DNA from: Cinnamomum chago
Lineage: Eukaryota > Streptophyta > Magnoliopsida > Laurales > Lauraceae
Direction: 5' to 3'
Assembly (NCBI GenBank): GCA_038049695.1
Contig: CP142452.1
Coordinates: forward strand, 108,199,001-108,263,000
DNA: 64,000 nucleotides
Shown here: piece after piece, positions 1-11,956 of the stretch
How the letters are laid out: every line of letters begins with the position of its first letter
Position numbering within the stretch: the first letter of the stretch is position 1
Program-made: the position numbers and the translations under genes
Notes under the pieces: generated by a model
What the model was told of the DNA's origin: nothing
Database searches by the model: none
The model's input: the letters and a program-made list of their open reading frames with translations, nothing else

Positions 1-640
1 CTTGGGTTGTTATTGTATGTGATTTGCTTTGTAGTCTTTTTAATTGTTTGGCAACTTATGGATTCATTTGGTTGCAGGCTATGATAACTGCCTCTATGCA
101 ACAACCGGGTATGTTCATTATCTGATTGACTGCGTTTTTCCATTCTTTTAAAATCCTTATAGAATAAATGATCTTATGCTACATTAGGGTTCAAATACAG
201 AGTTTTTTGGGGTATAATCTTTTGATATAGGTTTTAATAATCATTATACTTATAGCATTTTTCTTTAAAATCTCTCCATTATCATTGACCGGGCTTTGGT
301 ATTTCTTCAGGAGTAAGGTGAGTGCGAATAGTACAGCAGGACCTTCAACTTCAACTTCATCTTCATCTTCGTCTTCGTCTTCATCTGCCATAAATTACGA
401 TATTTCCACCGGGATATTCTGGGTCATTTTTTTCTTCATTCTCTCCATTTTGGTCCCACACAACTCCTGGCAAGCAAGTTTTTGAAGATATGGAAGGACT
501 GAGGTTGAAAGAGAGAAGCATATTGTTGAAGACAAACGAAAGTACTTGAAGAGTTGCAGATAGGAAATTCTGTAGAGGCAGGGCATTGCCCCACATGTAA
601 TTTTGTTTTAGGTGTCTGTAGAGACTGCCTTTATTTTTAT
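1..640 (+). other. Possible 3'-terminal exons of an unidentified upstream gene
   Basis: A short exon-like block at about 79-108 lies between a good acceptor (TTGCAG) and a donor (GTATGT). A second acceptor-like TTTCTTCAG ends near 310. Joined in one frame they read through a Ser/Thr-rich stretch made by a TTC/TCT/TCG repeat (about 343-387) and a hydrophobic stretch, ending in TGA near 484. A different frame at about 533-655 is open and has two CxxC-like pairs, but stops lie upstream of it. No family is recognised. It could equally be 3'UTR or a decayed gene. No function is offered. Confidence 0.2.
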
Positions 641-660
641 ATCTATGGATAGCTGTAGCT

Positions 661-972
661 GTATGTGCAGTCAGATGAGAGAGGCTTTAAATAGAACTGT
701 GGATTTATGATTCTTCCAGCATGCACTCCCATGATTATAAGCTTAAGCTTGTGATAAGCAATGCTCTTCAGCCTTTGTTTAATAGATGTATTCAGCCTTT
801 ATGGATAGATGCTCTAGTGTAGCATTTTGTATGTGCAGTCAGATGAGAGAGAGGCTTTAAATATAACTGTGGATTTATGATTCTTCCAGCATGCACTCCC
901 ATGATTGTAAGCTCAAGCTTGTGATAGGCAATGGCTCTTCAGTCTTTGTTTTTTAGATGTATTCAGCCATCT
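661..972. repeat. Tandem duplication, 2 copies, 168-bp period
   Basis: The block that starts GTATGTGCAGTCAGATGAGA at 661 begins again at 829. Both copies continue through a shared GATTCTTCCAGCATGCACTC segment and a CTTCAG..CTTTGTTT end, with a few substitutions and short indels. Copy 2 ends near 972. Confidence 0.8.
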
Positions 973-1027
973 GCATTCATTGAAATGCTAAAACCTGACT
1001 TCATTTTTTATAGTAAATGTAATATTC

Positions 1028-1092
1028 CTGTGATGAACAAATTAGCAGAAAAAACCTGCTGATTTGTTCATCCTGTGATGAACAAATTAGCC
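1028..1092. repeat. Hairpin-forming inverted repeat with a flanking direct copy
   Basis: Left arm GATGAACAAATTAGCAG (1032-1048), 7-nt loop, right arm CTGCTGATTTGTTCATC (1056-1072). The arms pair over 17 positions with one mismatch. A third copy, CCTGTGATGAACAAATTAGC, follows directly at about 1072-1091, so inverted and direct copies are combined. Confidence 0.8.
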
Positions 1093-2905
1093 TCATATTG
1101 TACACTTGGGGTCGTAGTTAAGTGATATAGACAACTGATTTGGCTAGTCCACCCCAAAAAAGCAACCCAGATATGGAGATGCAAACCATCTCATATTTTG
1201 GTCCCTTTCCCTTGGAATGTTTGCTTTGTCTATGAGTTAATGTTTGCAGGGAATTGATCTTGGATAGCATCAGTCAGCCTATTCCCAGTATATTTGTTGG
1301 TGTTTCACAAACTTGCTATTTGGCCTTGGTGCTCAGGTCATTTTACTTTGTTTTGAAAATGCAAAGAGAGATCTTTATACCTTACAATAAGCTAAATTCA
1401 CTAGTTGTCTGACGAACATGCTTCATTCAATTATTCCTATGGGTGGACCAAAACTCTCTTAGCAAGTGATGAATCTGTAAGACTGCCAATGTTTTGGGCC
1501 AGAATAATCCTGTCCGGTCCAGGTGTAGGTCAGGATCTGACCAAATTATTGGGCAATTAATATTTATTAATATGGAATGCAGCCTGTTATAAATTTAGGC
1601 AAGTAAGAATCACAAGTGATTTGGGTCAGTCCATGGGTCAACTGCAGTTACACACTTCTGAGGGTGGACTGAGCCTCCCCTACTAGGCATGGTTAGCGAT
1701 TTCTCAAACCATGCTCACAGGGTGAAATGGAGTGAGGGTTGGGCCAAACTCAGCCGATATAGGGTTTTTTGTTTTTAGCTATCAGAGGGTTCGCAACCCT
1801 TTGGGATGGACTAATCCCTTTGGGCTCAGAGGGAAGCCGGGTAAACACCGGTTCGTAGGTGATAGCAATAATGGACTCAACATTTGATTCTTGAAGAAAA
1901 TGAAATCGGGGTGCATACCAAGACCTTTAGCTCCAAAAGAGAGAGGAACCGTGGTCCTACCACTCGGGTAACCCCTTGGGATTTGATATAAGTTGGGTTG
2001 GACCTTATTTTTCTGACATGATGGTTGAAAGTTCATGGGCCTCCTCGGTCTGACTACATTTATGGGATAGCCTAGCTGATATGTTCAAACCGAGTCTTTA
2101 GCCTTTTTCAACCAAGTAGCGCAGCCGAGTTTTGCACAATTCCACTGAGTTTTCTTGTGTTGCTCCACTTTAATTTCACAGGTTTTTTTTTTTTTGGTAA
2201 AGTCAATTTCACAGTTGTAAAAATAATGTCCCCATACTCTATTGCCATTGCTCTGCCCAGATGATCAGATCCAAGCAGTTCAATCAACCAGGTGATTCAG
2301 TCTATTGCCATTTTGTCTAGTCTGTTTTCACTGTGAAAATGCTTTTTTCCATGCTATTGTAAAATTTAGAGGATTTTACCGGAAATTTTTCGGTAAATGG
2401 CCGTTGCACGAAAAGGTTCCCTGTAGTTGGAGCGTTACAAAAGAGTTCCTTCAGCCCATTTTCTTGTTTTTTTTTTAAGAGGAGGGACGCTAGTGTCGCT
2501 CGTCTCTGACTTAGGTGACCCTAGCGTCACTCCTCGACCCATTCAACTAAGAAAAAGGGTTTCTTTGTCCCAGCAAAAATTCATATGGAGCTTATTGGAA
2601 GAGTGACACTGCAGGAGATGGCACTCAGGTGGTATTCAACTAGATATGTTACATTTACATCACCCTACAAAATAAGAAGTAGATTCAATCTCACACAAGG
2701 GAACCTCAAGACATATGCATGACATTGTACTTTAGTTTCTTTTCTTTTGGTTGGGAGGGGGGGCTTGTAGGAGACTTTTTTTTGGTGCACCAAATATCTA
2801 AGGTGGTTTATTTGATTATTTTTTTCTTCCTGCATAAGTGCACAAAATTTGCCATTAGCAAGGGGCCCACGGCCCCACCGTTTCCAAAACCGTATCGGAT
2901 TATAT

Positions 2906-2915
2906 TATATTTATA
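2906..2915 (+). promoter_or_regulatory. TATA-like element of the Derlin gene
   Basis: TATATTTATA about 215 bp before the Derlin start codon. Its position is compatible with a short 5'UTR beginning around 2940-2960. This rests on motif and distance only. Confidence 0.3.
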
Positions 2916-3128
2916 GGCCGATGTTGTTCGGGCATGAATTGAAAGAATCTTGAAGCTTCTGCGTCTGGGTTCCGGCTTCTTCTAATTCTTTTTGTTCAAG
3001 TCACTTGCATGTTTCCATCTCTAAACAGTCAAATAGATTCATGTATTGAATCAAATTAGATTTCAAGCTCTCACTCATCTCAGAGCTGTTGGAATTTTGG
3101 TTTTCATTCATCATCAAGAAGAGACAAG

Positions 3129-6100
3129 ATGTCTTCTCCTGCCGAGTAAGTCCTCTTCTCCGCCTCATCTGTTGAGGATGTTCTCGTCTTACCTTCTTTT
3201 TATCCAAATGGGTCTTCCAATTTCGAATCTGCCCCCAAAACCCTAGAAAGGGAGTCTTCTTCTTGGTGGTCGATTTAGGGTTTTATTGTCTTGTTATGGC
3301 TATTAGTATTTTGCTGGTTGTTTGGTTGTCGATTCGATTTATTTCATCTGGGGTTGTGTTTTTATTAGTGGGGAAGGGTTTGGCTTTTGTGTTTCTATTA
3401 ATTCTTTGGGTTGTCCATTTGAGCATTTGATTTTTCAGTTGTATATGCAAAGAAAAGGAGTTGAAGTTGTAAGATGACTGATTAGGGTTTTTTCTTTCTT
3501 GTTTGAGGAGGCTGCATATCAAGAACTTTATGGATTAGTAGGGGATGTGATTTGTTGGTGCAGTTGGAAATAGTAGAGTTAGAGCTGGGTATAAGATGAA
3601 AATGTGTATATTTTTCTGTCATGTTTCTGTTCTACTTCTGTAAATTGCCCTTTTATTTTGCTAGATGGATGAGTGGTACTACTTGTAAGACAACCTAGTG
3701 CAGCTGTGTAAGATAAGACAACCTTGCATCTGGGGTGTTTCCTGTTTCTCATAAAATGCTTGTTTGGTTTCTTCAGTTTTGACTTAGTTCCTCATCAAAG
3801 GAACTGACATTTGATGGGCCATTCTTCAAAGATCCAAGCAAAATATTTGCTACACTATCAAATAATATTTAGATTGGTAAAGTACTGAAAGTAGTTTGAT
3901 TGTTCAAGAACAAGACATTGTGTCATTTTGAATGAGGTTCAATATGTTATTCGGCAAGTGCAAATGAAGTTAAATATTTTGTCATAATATTAACACTTTC
4001 AAATGCCATCTCCTACCTGAATTTTATCCAGGTTAAGAAAATGTTTGAAACTATTGTAGCTATCAACAGAGGTGCTTTCGGGGTGCAGTTTATACTTCTT
4101 TGTTTGCCCTGTGCTTTTTTGGGAAAGCTTCTTCCACAAATCCATTTTGATCTAATGGATGATGATGGCAATGCAATTGCAATTGCAATTGTAACATCAC
4201 GAGAAAAGCCTGTAACTTTCGTGAACGCATTGTATTGGTCATTATGGTTGCCTGAGAACAAAGTGGTTGTTTATGGTTCCTCAGTGGCCAAAGTTAGCCG
4301 CCCATACATTGGTTACTGAAAGGATTAAAAAAAAGCCAATTTAATATAGATTTATATAAAAGGGCTAGATGTAAAATTGTAGGCTATAGGTTTGTGTTCC
4401 TTTAGGTTCATCATTATTCTGTAGCTTGCATCTAAGACAGAATCCCTAGGTGGGGATGCCTCACTAAAAGTTTATTGTGAAACTTGGCAAGAGTGTATAT
4501 ATACCATTTTTCAGATGGATGTGGTGCTTTCTACATTGTGCAATCTTCTTTTGTTGCGTCAAAATGTCATGGGCAATGATCAGTATGGAGGGCAGGTTGA
4601 TTTGGTGGAGGAGAGCATTGAGGAAGATCCTTCAACCCATGCAGTTAACTTTTTGATTGAATGGGCATTGGAGGAATCATTAAGGGGAGATGGAAAATTA
4701 ATACACGGCCCTGAATGAATTTTATGAAATCACTAGTATTTTCATCCTATGATTGTGAGGAGGAGATTAATGGCTCTTGATATTCCCACTTTCCAGGCTG
4801 TGATGGCCGAATGCATTGCTTAATATTTTATCTTCTGCCTTTCCGATTTACTACTATTGCCATGAACCGTGGAGACCACCATCATTTTCAACTTTCCTCC
4901 CTTGTCTAATTGTCGTGAATGGCTGGAAGAGGTAATATAGGAGAAAAGTAGAGCTCAAAGGGAGGGATGCATTTATTAGGAGTTGGGTTATTGTGGCAGG
5001 TTTGGCCACCCTTGTGAGAGTGGGGACTCGTATGTTTCCAGCAGTGCACATGGTTGAATAGAAGGTAGGCAGGTGTGTTTAAGGTAAAACATTGGTGTTG
5101 GGCAGAATACAGGCAGCCCAATCTGAGAAAGCGCTAGCTTTGACAACACTCAACGAGTCTAATTGATGGAAGAAGAGGATAGCTAACTGTTTGTATTAAA
5201 CAAGTTGAAATACATTGGAACTGTATTAAATTACTATAAGTACAGAATTGTTAGATAACTTGAGATGTTTCCTCCCTACGATAAGTGTTGACCAGCATCA
5301 GATTCTAAAGTCTGATCCTTTTGTTGTTCGACATTTACATGGATGCAGTTTTTTTTTTTTTTTGCCTCCTCGCTTAACTATTTTATGTTATAAGCCTGTG
5401 AATTCTATGTTGTAGTAACTTAGATTATTTTATTTTCCAACAACATATTTTTTTTCCCTTGTGGATTTTGATAGAGCAACTCAGTTCTTGTATTCGCTCG
5501 AGTTACTGTGGGCTGTATATACTCATATTTGCTTTACTTTTTTCTTTTTCTTTTTTAATATATGCAACAGAGTTTATATACAAAAGAGTATATATCAATA
5601 TATATATATATATATTATGGGATGTATCTTTCTCTTTTACTGTAATATTTTCAATGATGCTTATCTTTTCCTTGTTGCCGGTTTCCAGTTACTACAAGTC
5701 GCTTCCTCCTGTGAGTAAAGCTTATGGAACCCTTTGCATGTTGACTACAACAGCATTTCACCTAGGACTGCTAAATCCTGTCAGTATTGCATTGATATAT
5801 GAAGCAGTGCTTTCACGTTTTCAGGTATTGGCATCGTTGTTGTTTCTCTTTTGTAGATTTTCTGTTTCTTCTATTGAAATATTCTGTTAGCTAAATGGAA
5901 GCAAATACTTTGTCCTCACCTCTTCAAGACTTCCATTTATTCCAATGTATAATACACCTTTTCATGTTACTAATTACTATGATGTGGGGGGGTGAGCAAA
6001 AAAACAGTCACCTATCCACTAGTTTGGCTTTAGTTTAGGACTAGGTGACATCATCATTCATTTTTATTAAGTTATATGTTTATATGGATTAGGAACTAGA

Positions 6101-9100
6101 AAATGATAAATTAAGAAGTTCACTTGATTTCATGTTTTGATAAATGCATGTGCACTTTTTACTGAAGTGTATTCTTCTATTGCATTGAAGTGTATTCTTC
6201 TATTGCATTTGTGTGTTATGCTAGTACTTAGGTTTCTTTTATTAAATTATAGGTTATGGAAGTTGGGAGGAAATTAGGTCCCTTTGCATCAGCAAATGTG
6301 CACTTTGCAGATGTTCTCTTATAAGCCTGACCTATGTTGTTGATATCATGGGCATACAGTGAATAGTTGTTAAAAAATTTCCCTGATAGGATATCCTGTT
6401 GATTAGTCAAAGAAAAAAAAAAGATTCATCCATGGTGCTCTTTAGTTAGGTCAAAGCATGCCACATGTGGTCAGAAGTTAGATTCAATTGAGAAATTTGC
6501 TTTCACATGACAATCTCTTAAGACATGATGCGAGTATTGATTATAACTGGTGTTAGCTTCTATTGTGGTCAGATGGAATTCTAGAGAAAAAAGGGCAGAT
6601 GTTTGTGGATACTTTGATTGAGCCAAACAGAATGGGGATTAAATCCTGTATTAATGTCTCTGACCCTGTATTCCAATTTGATTTGCATGTCCATAACCAG
6701 CAGCTTTTAGTCCAAGATAATTTAGGATCTCAAACTTGGATGGTATGGACTCTGGGTATTGAAAGATGGCAAAAAGCTAATTAATCAATATCAGGCGGGA
6801 GCTGTGGTGGTGCTAATGGATTTCTGGATGGTCTTAAGTACCTTTTCCATTTTCTTTAAATGTAGTACATTTCATTGGAAATACCAAAATGCATTTTAAA
6901 TGGAAATAGATAATAAAACAGGTTTTAGGCTGAACTAGTTTTTGTTTTTATACATAAAATTTTAGAATACCAGTGATTCTAACCTGTGCAAAACTGCTGC
7001 ATTTTCAGCCTGTGTACGCTTGGCATAAGCCAGGTGTACGACACCCACACCCTTTCTTCAACTGAGAAAAGGAAACAATTGCAGCAAAGGTCCCTGGAAT
7101 TGATGAACGCCAATACCAGTATTTGTGTTTATTGGTACCAATGGAAATTTATTGGGAATGGGAAAAAGGATGAGCGGCAACATGGGAAAGAAAGTTGCGA
7201 AGATGGAAGAGAAACAAGCCTCACCCACCTTTGGGCTGGACCGAAAGAGAAGATCGGTCTTGCACCCAATTTTTCACAAAGAGAACAATAACAAGTAGTT
7301 TCCCAAATAAACATAGTAGTCAAATTCATGAGTTCTCCAATGATACCTGGAAGCAGGACATTACAATGAAAATATATCATTTTTTAATGCAAGGCACTCT
7401 AACCCCGATTTTGACCTTTTGATTCATTCAATGAAGTTCTAATGAAATCCCATTATCTCTCAAAAAGTAATAAAAAAGGCCCACACTCATACTACCTTTC
7501 ACAAAACTAAATAAATCAGTATACATCCTAACTAAATATGAAAAGACCTTTTTTCCCTGGGAGATAAAAAAGGGTTTTTATTTGAAACAAGGAAAACAAG
7601 CAGATGTGAAACAATCTGCACTCATAAAAATCCCTCCTTAGCTCCATTAAGGTGACCCGCTTAATAGAAAAGGCACTGTTGCATGGAGGGATTTGCACAA
7701 ATCCCTTTGGGATTCTTAATTTGCAGAAATCCTTGTGGGTTCCAAATGACCCCCCCTCCAGCCAACTGCTTCGGCATAACTTTGGATTGGATTGTGTTAG
7801 CAATTTCCATGTCAATCCGGTTTTTTAACTACATGCTATGAGTTCGTTTATTTATGCTTCAAGATCTTTAATAGTAGATGTTTAGTGCATGTTTCTATGT
7901 TGTCTGCTTTTTCTTTCACAATTAGTTCAATAGTGATGGTAGATAAATTATGCATAGCTGGGCTGGAGAGGTATCTAAACAATGCAAGTTCCTTTCTGGT
8001 TATAATAGTTTGTGTGTTTGCATGACTCTTGGGAGCAAGTTCTAAATTAATGCATACTTTTATAGCACATGAAAATGGTTATCATTGTGGGTGCCTTAAG
8101 TCCTCTGTTATTCATGTCACCCAATGGTTATCCTTTAACTTTCAATGATGACCTTTTTTCTTGTAATTTTCTTTTGAGTCTCTGTTCCATACATAAGTTC
8201 TAATTTCTAATAGCCATTTATAGGTGTGGAGGCTGATTACGAACTTTTTCTTCCTTGGTAAATTTTCGATTAATTTTGGAATTCGCCTCCTAATGATGTA
8301 AGTATTTTGGCATGTTTACTCTATGATGTATTGGAATGTTCCAATTGTTACACTGTTTATTATTAATATTACTGCTGCTACTTTTATTGTTACTATGGAC
8401 CTGGTCTGCTGGTTAGATGTGAATAAATATAACTGAGACCTTAGGATCCTGATCCAAACTGGATTGAATATAACTGGGGTTTGGTTCAGGTTCTGGTAGG
8501 TCCAGCTGATCCAGTTACTGCCCTAAAAAAGGTCATCACCCAGTGCTGTCCCACCGAAGCAGGGTACTGGGAGGATCTAGACTGGAGGCAGACCTAACTT
8601 TTGGCAATTTTATACAAGTGGCTACTCGAAGGTCTTGAACCTGCATTGTCATGCATGGTACCCGAGACTTTTACCATTGAACCAAAGCAATGACCCTTAC
8701 TGCCCTATTTGTGCAAAATAATAATTCATCTTTAGCATTCTAAAGTGAAGGAGCTTCAACTAATCTTCATGATGCATAATTCAAAGTCATCAGGGTCCCT
8801 TCTAAAAGCGTTGTCCCATACTATTAAACATCCTAACATTTTATTGGCTTTATCCACCTCTTTTTATAGAACTGCACTTTTTGCAGTTGAGACAGTACAT
8901 GATGCAACATTAGTCTCTATGTTATTCAACAAAGTTTTATCCATCATTGTATATGGTTGAAAGTCCATCAAATATCTTTGCTTCATCCACTTTGGACAAT
9001 ACTGCAATTGAACTTTTTTTCTTCAGGTTATCCCACCCACCCAAAAAAAAAAAAAAGGAGAAAAGACATCTAATCTAGCCTCTCTCTTGAATTGAGTTCA

Positions 9101-11535
9101 CTCGAGGAATCCATCATATATCCAGTTTATGCTGACGTGACATGGCTTGGAAGAGTCGCATTGTTACACTGACTGAGCCACTGGGGATACTGGCTCTGCC
9201 CACTTCAAGGATACATTTTTACCGGTCCTTCATTTTTACACCCAGAACGCCATTGGAAAAAATCAACGACACTTTATGTTTGTGCCTTGATCTACCAAAC
9301 ACCTAACTCTATTTCTTATTAAGTTCTTTTTTTTTTTCTTCCTCCCATTAGAAACCCATGATGAGAAAGTTGTGTTTCAATTACTCTCCTTGACTTATGA
9401 TCTCTTGGCCTTCCAAGTGTCTCCTTGACTTATGATCTCTTATGCAATTTGAATTTCCTCTTCGTTGATGGTTCAAAGGTGATTCCTGGGCATCCCAAAT
9501 TCCTAATCCTACCAGGCGACAATTCTTTAAATTTTTTTATGCATTCCTTTGGGGTCCATGACTTCTTAAAAATTACAGAACTTGCCCTGCCATTGGCTTC
9601 CACATTCCTTCCCCATGGGCCTGAGATTTTCTTTAATAGCTAATCTTTTTAATAAATTATTTGTTTTAGCTTGTCTATTGGATTTTTGGTTTATAACTAT
9701 CCTTTTAATATTGTGAGGTTTTGACATGCAGAGCAAGATATGGAGTCCAGCTAGAGCAAGGACCATTTGCAGGGCGTACTGCAGATTTCTTGTGGATGAT
9801 AATATTCGGTGCCTTTTCATTGTTGGTGAGTCTGAGCTGCTTTCTTATGGGACTGGATTTATATATGAGTAATTTTTCTAAGTTAGCAATCTCTGTGCTA
9901 ATGGACATGTGTGTTCAAGACTTCAAATCCTGATATGTGCTTCTGTGCAAGATCCAAGCTACTTATCAGTGGCATCCACCATATCGATTCCCTAGCTAAA
10001 ATTCTGTGGGGTCCTTAATGGGCGAGCCACATTTGTACTGAAGCAATATAGTAAACATACTTGTAGTCCACCTGATTGGCACAATTTGGCACACCTATGC
10101 AATTTGTGCTTTACAAGCCTCATTTTGAAAGGCCAATTATTTTCTCAGAATGTGGCCTTTTGTTTTGTTTTAACATTTACATGTGTCCATCTCAATTCTG
10201 AGTGTTAGGCACTCTCAGCCATTCCACTATTATGGTCTCCTTTCCTTGGAGTTTCGTTGGTATTCATGCTTCTATATGTTTGGAGTAGAGAGTTTCCAAA
10301 TGCGCAGATCAACTTATATGGACTCGTCACACTGAAGGTATTGTAACTTCTACTCTTTTGTTTGTTGGTTCTGTGAATTGCATATTTTGACTGACGGTAA
10401 TTATTTTATTAATGAATTGTGCCCTTGCCTTTACCTGCCATAGGCATTTTATCTACCTTGGGCAATGCTTGCTTTGGATGTTATTTTCGGTTCACCTCTT
10501 ACACCAGATCTATTGGGAATTATAGCTGGGCATATATATTACTTCATGACTGTGCTGCATCCCCTTGCTGGTGGAAGAAATATTCTGAAGACTCCTCTAT
10601 GGGTGTATCCTTTTTATTATTATTATTTTTCTTGTTCCAGCTTGATATGCCTTATCTGTTTCCAGGTTTTGATCCCCTGGATAACATCTATGATGCCATT
10701 GAGGTTAGGTCCAGTTATACAAACATTGTTGCCCTGATCATTACCATGGTGGTGGCGGTTGTCGCCGTCATCATCATTTTAGTGTTATCCTGTCTATCTA
10801 GCCATTGTTCCAACATCTAGTTGTACAAATCTTCTACTGAGAGTTACTGCTCTTGCTATGCTCCCAGCCATCCATGAGGGATATCTTTGTTGGATTTTGC
10901 AATTTGGCCAAATGACAGATAGATGCCCGCTAAACTATTTAACAAGGGCACTCCATTTCCTAATCATATATGGTCCCTTGTATTCATGTCGGATTGGTGG
11001 ACACACCTACTTCTAATAAGAAGAGAAGCTTATCTTTTATTGTATTTTTTGCAACTTCATTGTGTTTCTATAGCTCTAAAATTCTCATAGAATATTACAT
11101 TCAAACAATCCCTAGATGCTATTTTTTAATATTTTAATTTAGTCGTGCTGATATTGAGCTTCTTGAATCCTCATGCTCTCACTCATGACATATTTGTTAT
11201 GGCCATTCATATCAGTGTCAAAGTTGCATATCCCTTGATTTTGGGTTTTAGGCTATATCTAATCTGTGATGGCTTCGATTGCAGCTTACTGCTATTACCA
11301 AATGAAGGCAGCAGCAATCTCTACTTGCTTTATAATGTTCCAGTTCTTGATATTACTGTGTCCAGCCCATGGAAGTGTCAATTAGTCCTTTATTTTTTTC
11401 CTGCAGTATCCTTAACTCCTGTATAGGCACAAGCTTGTTGCACGGTGGGGTGTTGGGGTGCAGGCAAATGCCCCAGTTCAGCCTGACAGGAGTGCTGGTG
11501 CAGCTTTCAGGGGGAGGAGCTATAGGCTCAATTAA
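3129..11535 (+). CDS. DER1: Derlin-1-type ER-associated degradation membrane protein
   Basis: Coding exons: 3129-3145, 5689-5824, 8224-8297, 9732-9825, 10209-10337, 10444-10604, 11427-11535. They total 720 nt, or 239 aa plus a TAA stop, and every junction is GT..AG and in phase. Derlins are rhomboid-like multispanning ER proteins without protease activity that help retrotranslocate misfolded proteins for proteasomal degradation. Visible family marks are the N-terminal YYKSLPP, VWRLITNFFF after exon 2, GPFAGRTADFLWM, WSREFPNAQIN, FYLPWAMLALD, the GHIYYFMTVLHPLAGG segment and a C-terminal FRGRSYRL. The start is the 17-nt first exon (MSSPA), whose split codon joins exon 2 to restore Asp-Tyr-Tyr. 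The length is slightly short for the plant family because the tail ends just after the FRGRSYRL motif. Introns are long (1 is about 2.5 kb, 2 is about 2.4 kb), and intron 3 holds a SINE. The family call is secure; the exact paralogue is less so. Confidence 0.95.
3146..5688 (+). other. Derlin intron 1
   Basis: 2.5-kb intron after only 17 coding bases. It carries two open stretches (about 4041-4319 and 4515-4718) without recognisable domains, a poly-T run near 5349 and an AT microsatellite near 5598-5616. Nothing here looks like a nested gene. Confidence 0.6.
8526..8696 (-). mobile_element. tRNA-derived SINE (Au-like) inserted in Derlin intron 3
   Basis: Read on the minus strand, the 171-bp element begins near an A-box-like GGTTCAATGGTAAAAG, has a B-box-like GGTTCAAGACC about 30 bp on, and ends in a CTTCGGTGGGACAGCACTGG-like 3' region followed by a short T-rich tail. 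It is flanked by an 11-bp direct repeat TTACTGCCCTA (8515-8525 and 8697-8707), which is a target-site duplication. The body and T-rich tail resemble plant Au SINEs; naming the family needs a database search. Confidence 0.75.
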
Positions 11536-11631
11536 TGAGGCAAATCATATGTGCTCAAATGGTAGAGGTATGATTCTGTTATCATTACAAATCGCTTGCC
11601 ACTTTTATAGATGAGGACACCAAATTGAGGA

Positions 11632-11956
11632 AAAGGTGGATATGGAGGCTTCCTAGAAGAGGGAAACTAGTGCAAATTGTTTAAATTTTTTACTTTTTAA
11701 TGTAGGCTTTTTGTAAAAAAAAAAAAAAAAAGGATTATGGGGGATAAGGAAGACATTGCCTAATCCCATGTTAATCTTGTGATTACTAGGTCTAGCCGAA
11801 TCAAGGAAGAGGTGGATTTGGAGGCTTCCTAGAAGAAGGGAACCAGGGCAAATTGTTTAAATTTCTACTTTTTACAGTAGGCAATTTTTATGGAGGATAA
11901 GGAAAGACATTGTCTAATCGCATGTGAGATTTGTGATTTCTAGGTCTAACCGAATC
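11632..11956. repeat. Tandem duplication in the Derlin 3' flank, 176-bp period
   Basis: GGTGGATATGGAGGCTTCCT at 11635 recurs as GGTGGATTTGGAGGCTTCCT at 11811. Both copies continue through a GCAAATTGTTTAAATT segment, an ACATTGYCTAATC segment and a CTAGGTCTARCCGAATC end. Copy 1 carries an extra poly-A run near 11717. The array starts about 100 bp after the stop codon and so probably lies in the 3'UTR. Confidence 0.8.

Larger units (their letters stand above)
640..2900. other. Intergenic region upstream of the Derlin gene
   Basis: No supportable gene. It holds a 168-bp imperfect tandem duplication (661-972), a 17-bp-stem inverted repeat with an extra direct copy (1028-1092) and an imperfect inverted repeat at 2479-2535. 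The open frame on the minus strand at 1782-2036 has no recognisable domain and is treated as chance. Confidence 0.6.

Noticed and set aside
4041-4319. 92-codon frame in Derlin intron 1
   Set aside because: Opens by chance around an AATTGC repeat; no family match and no splice context for a nested gene.
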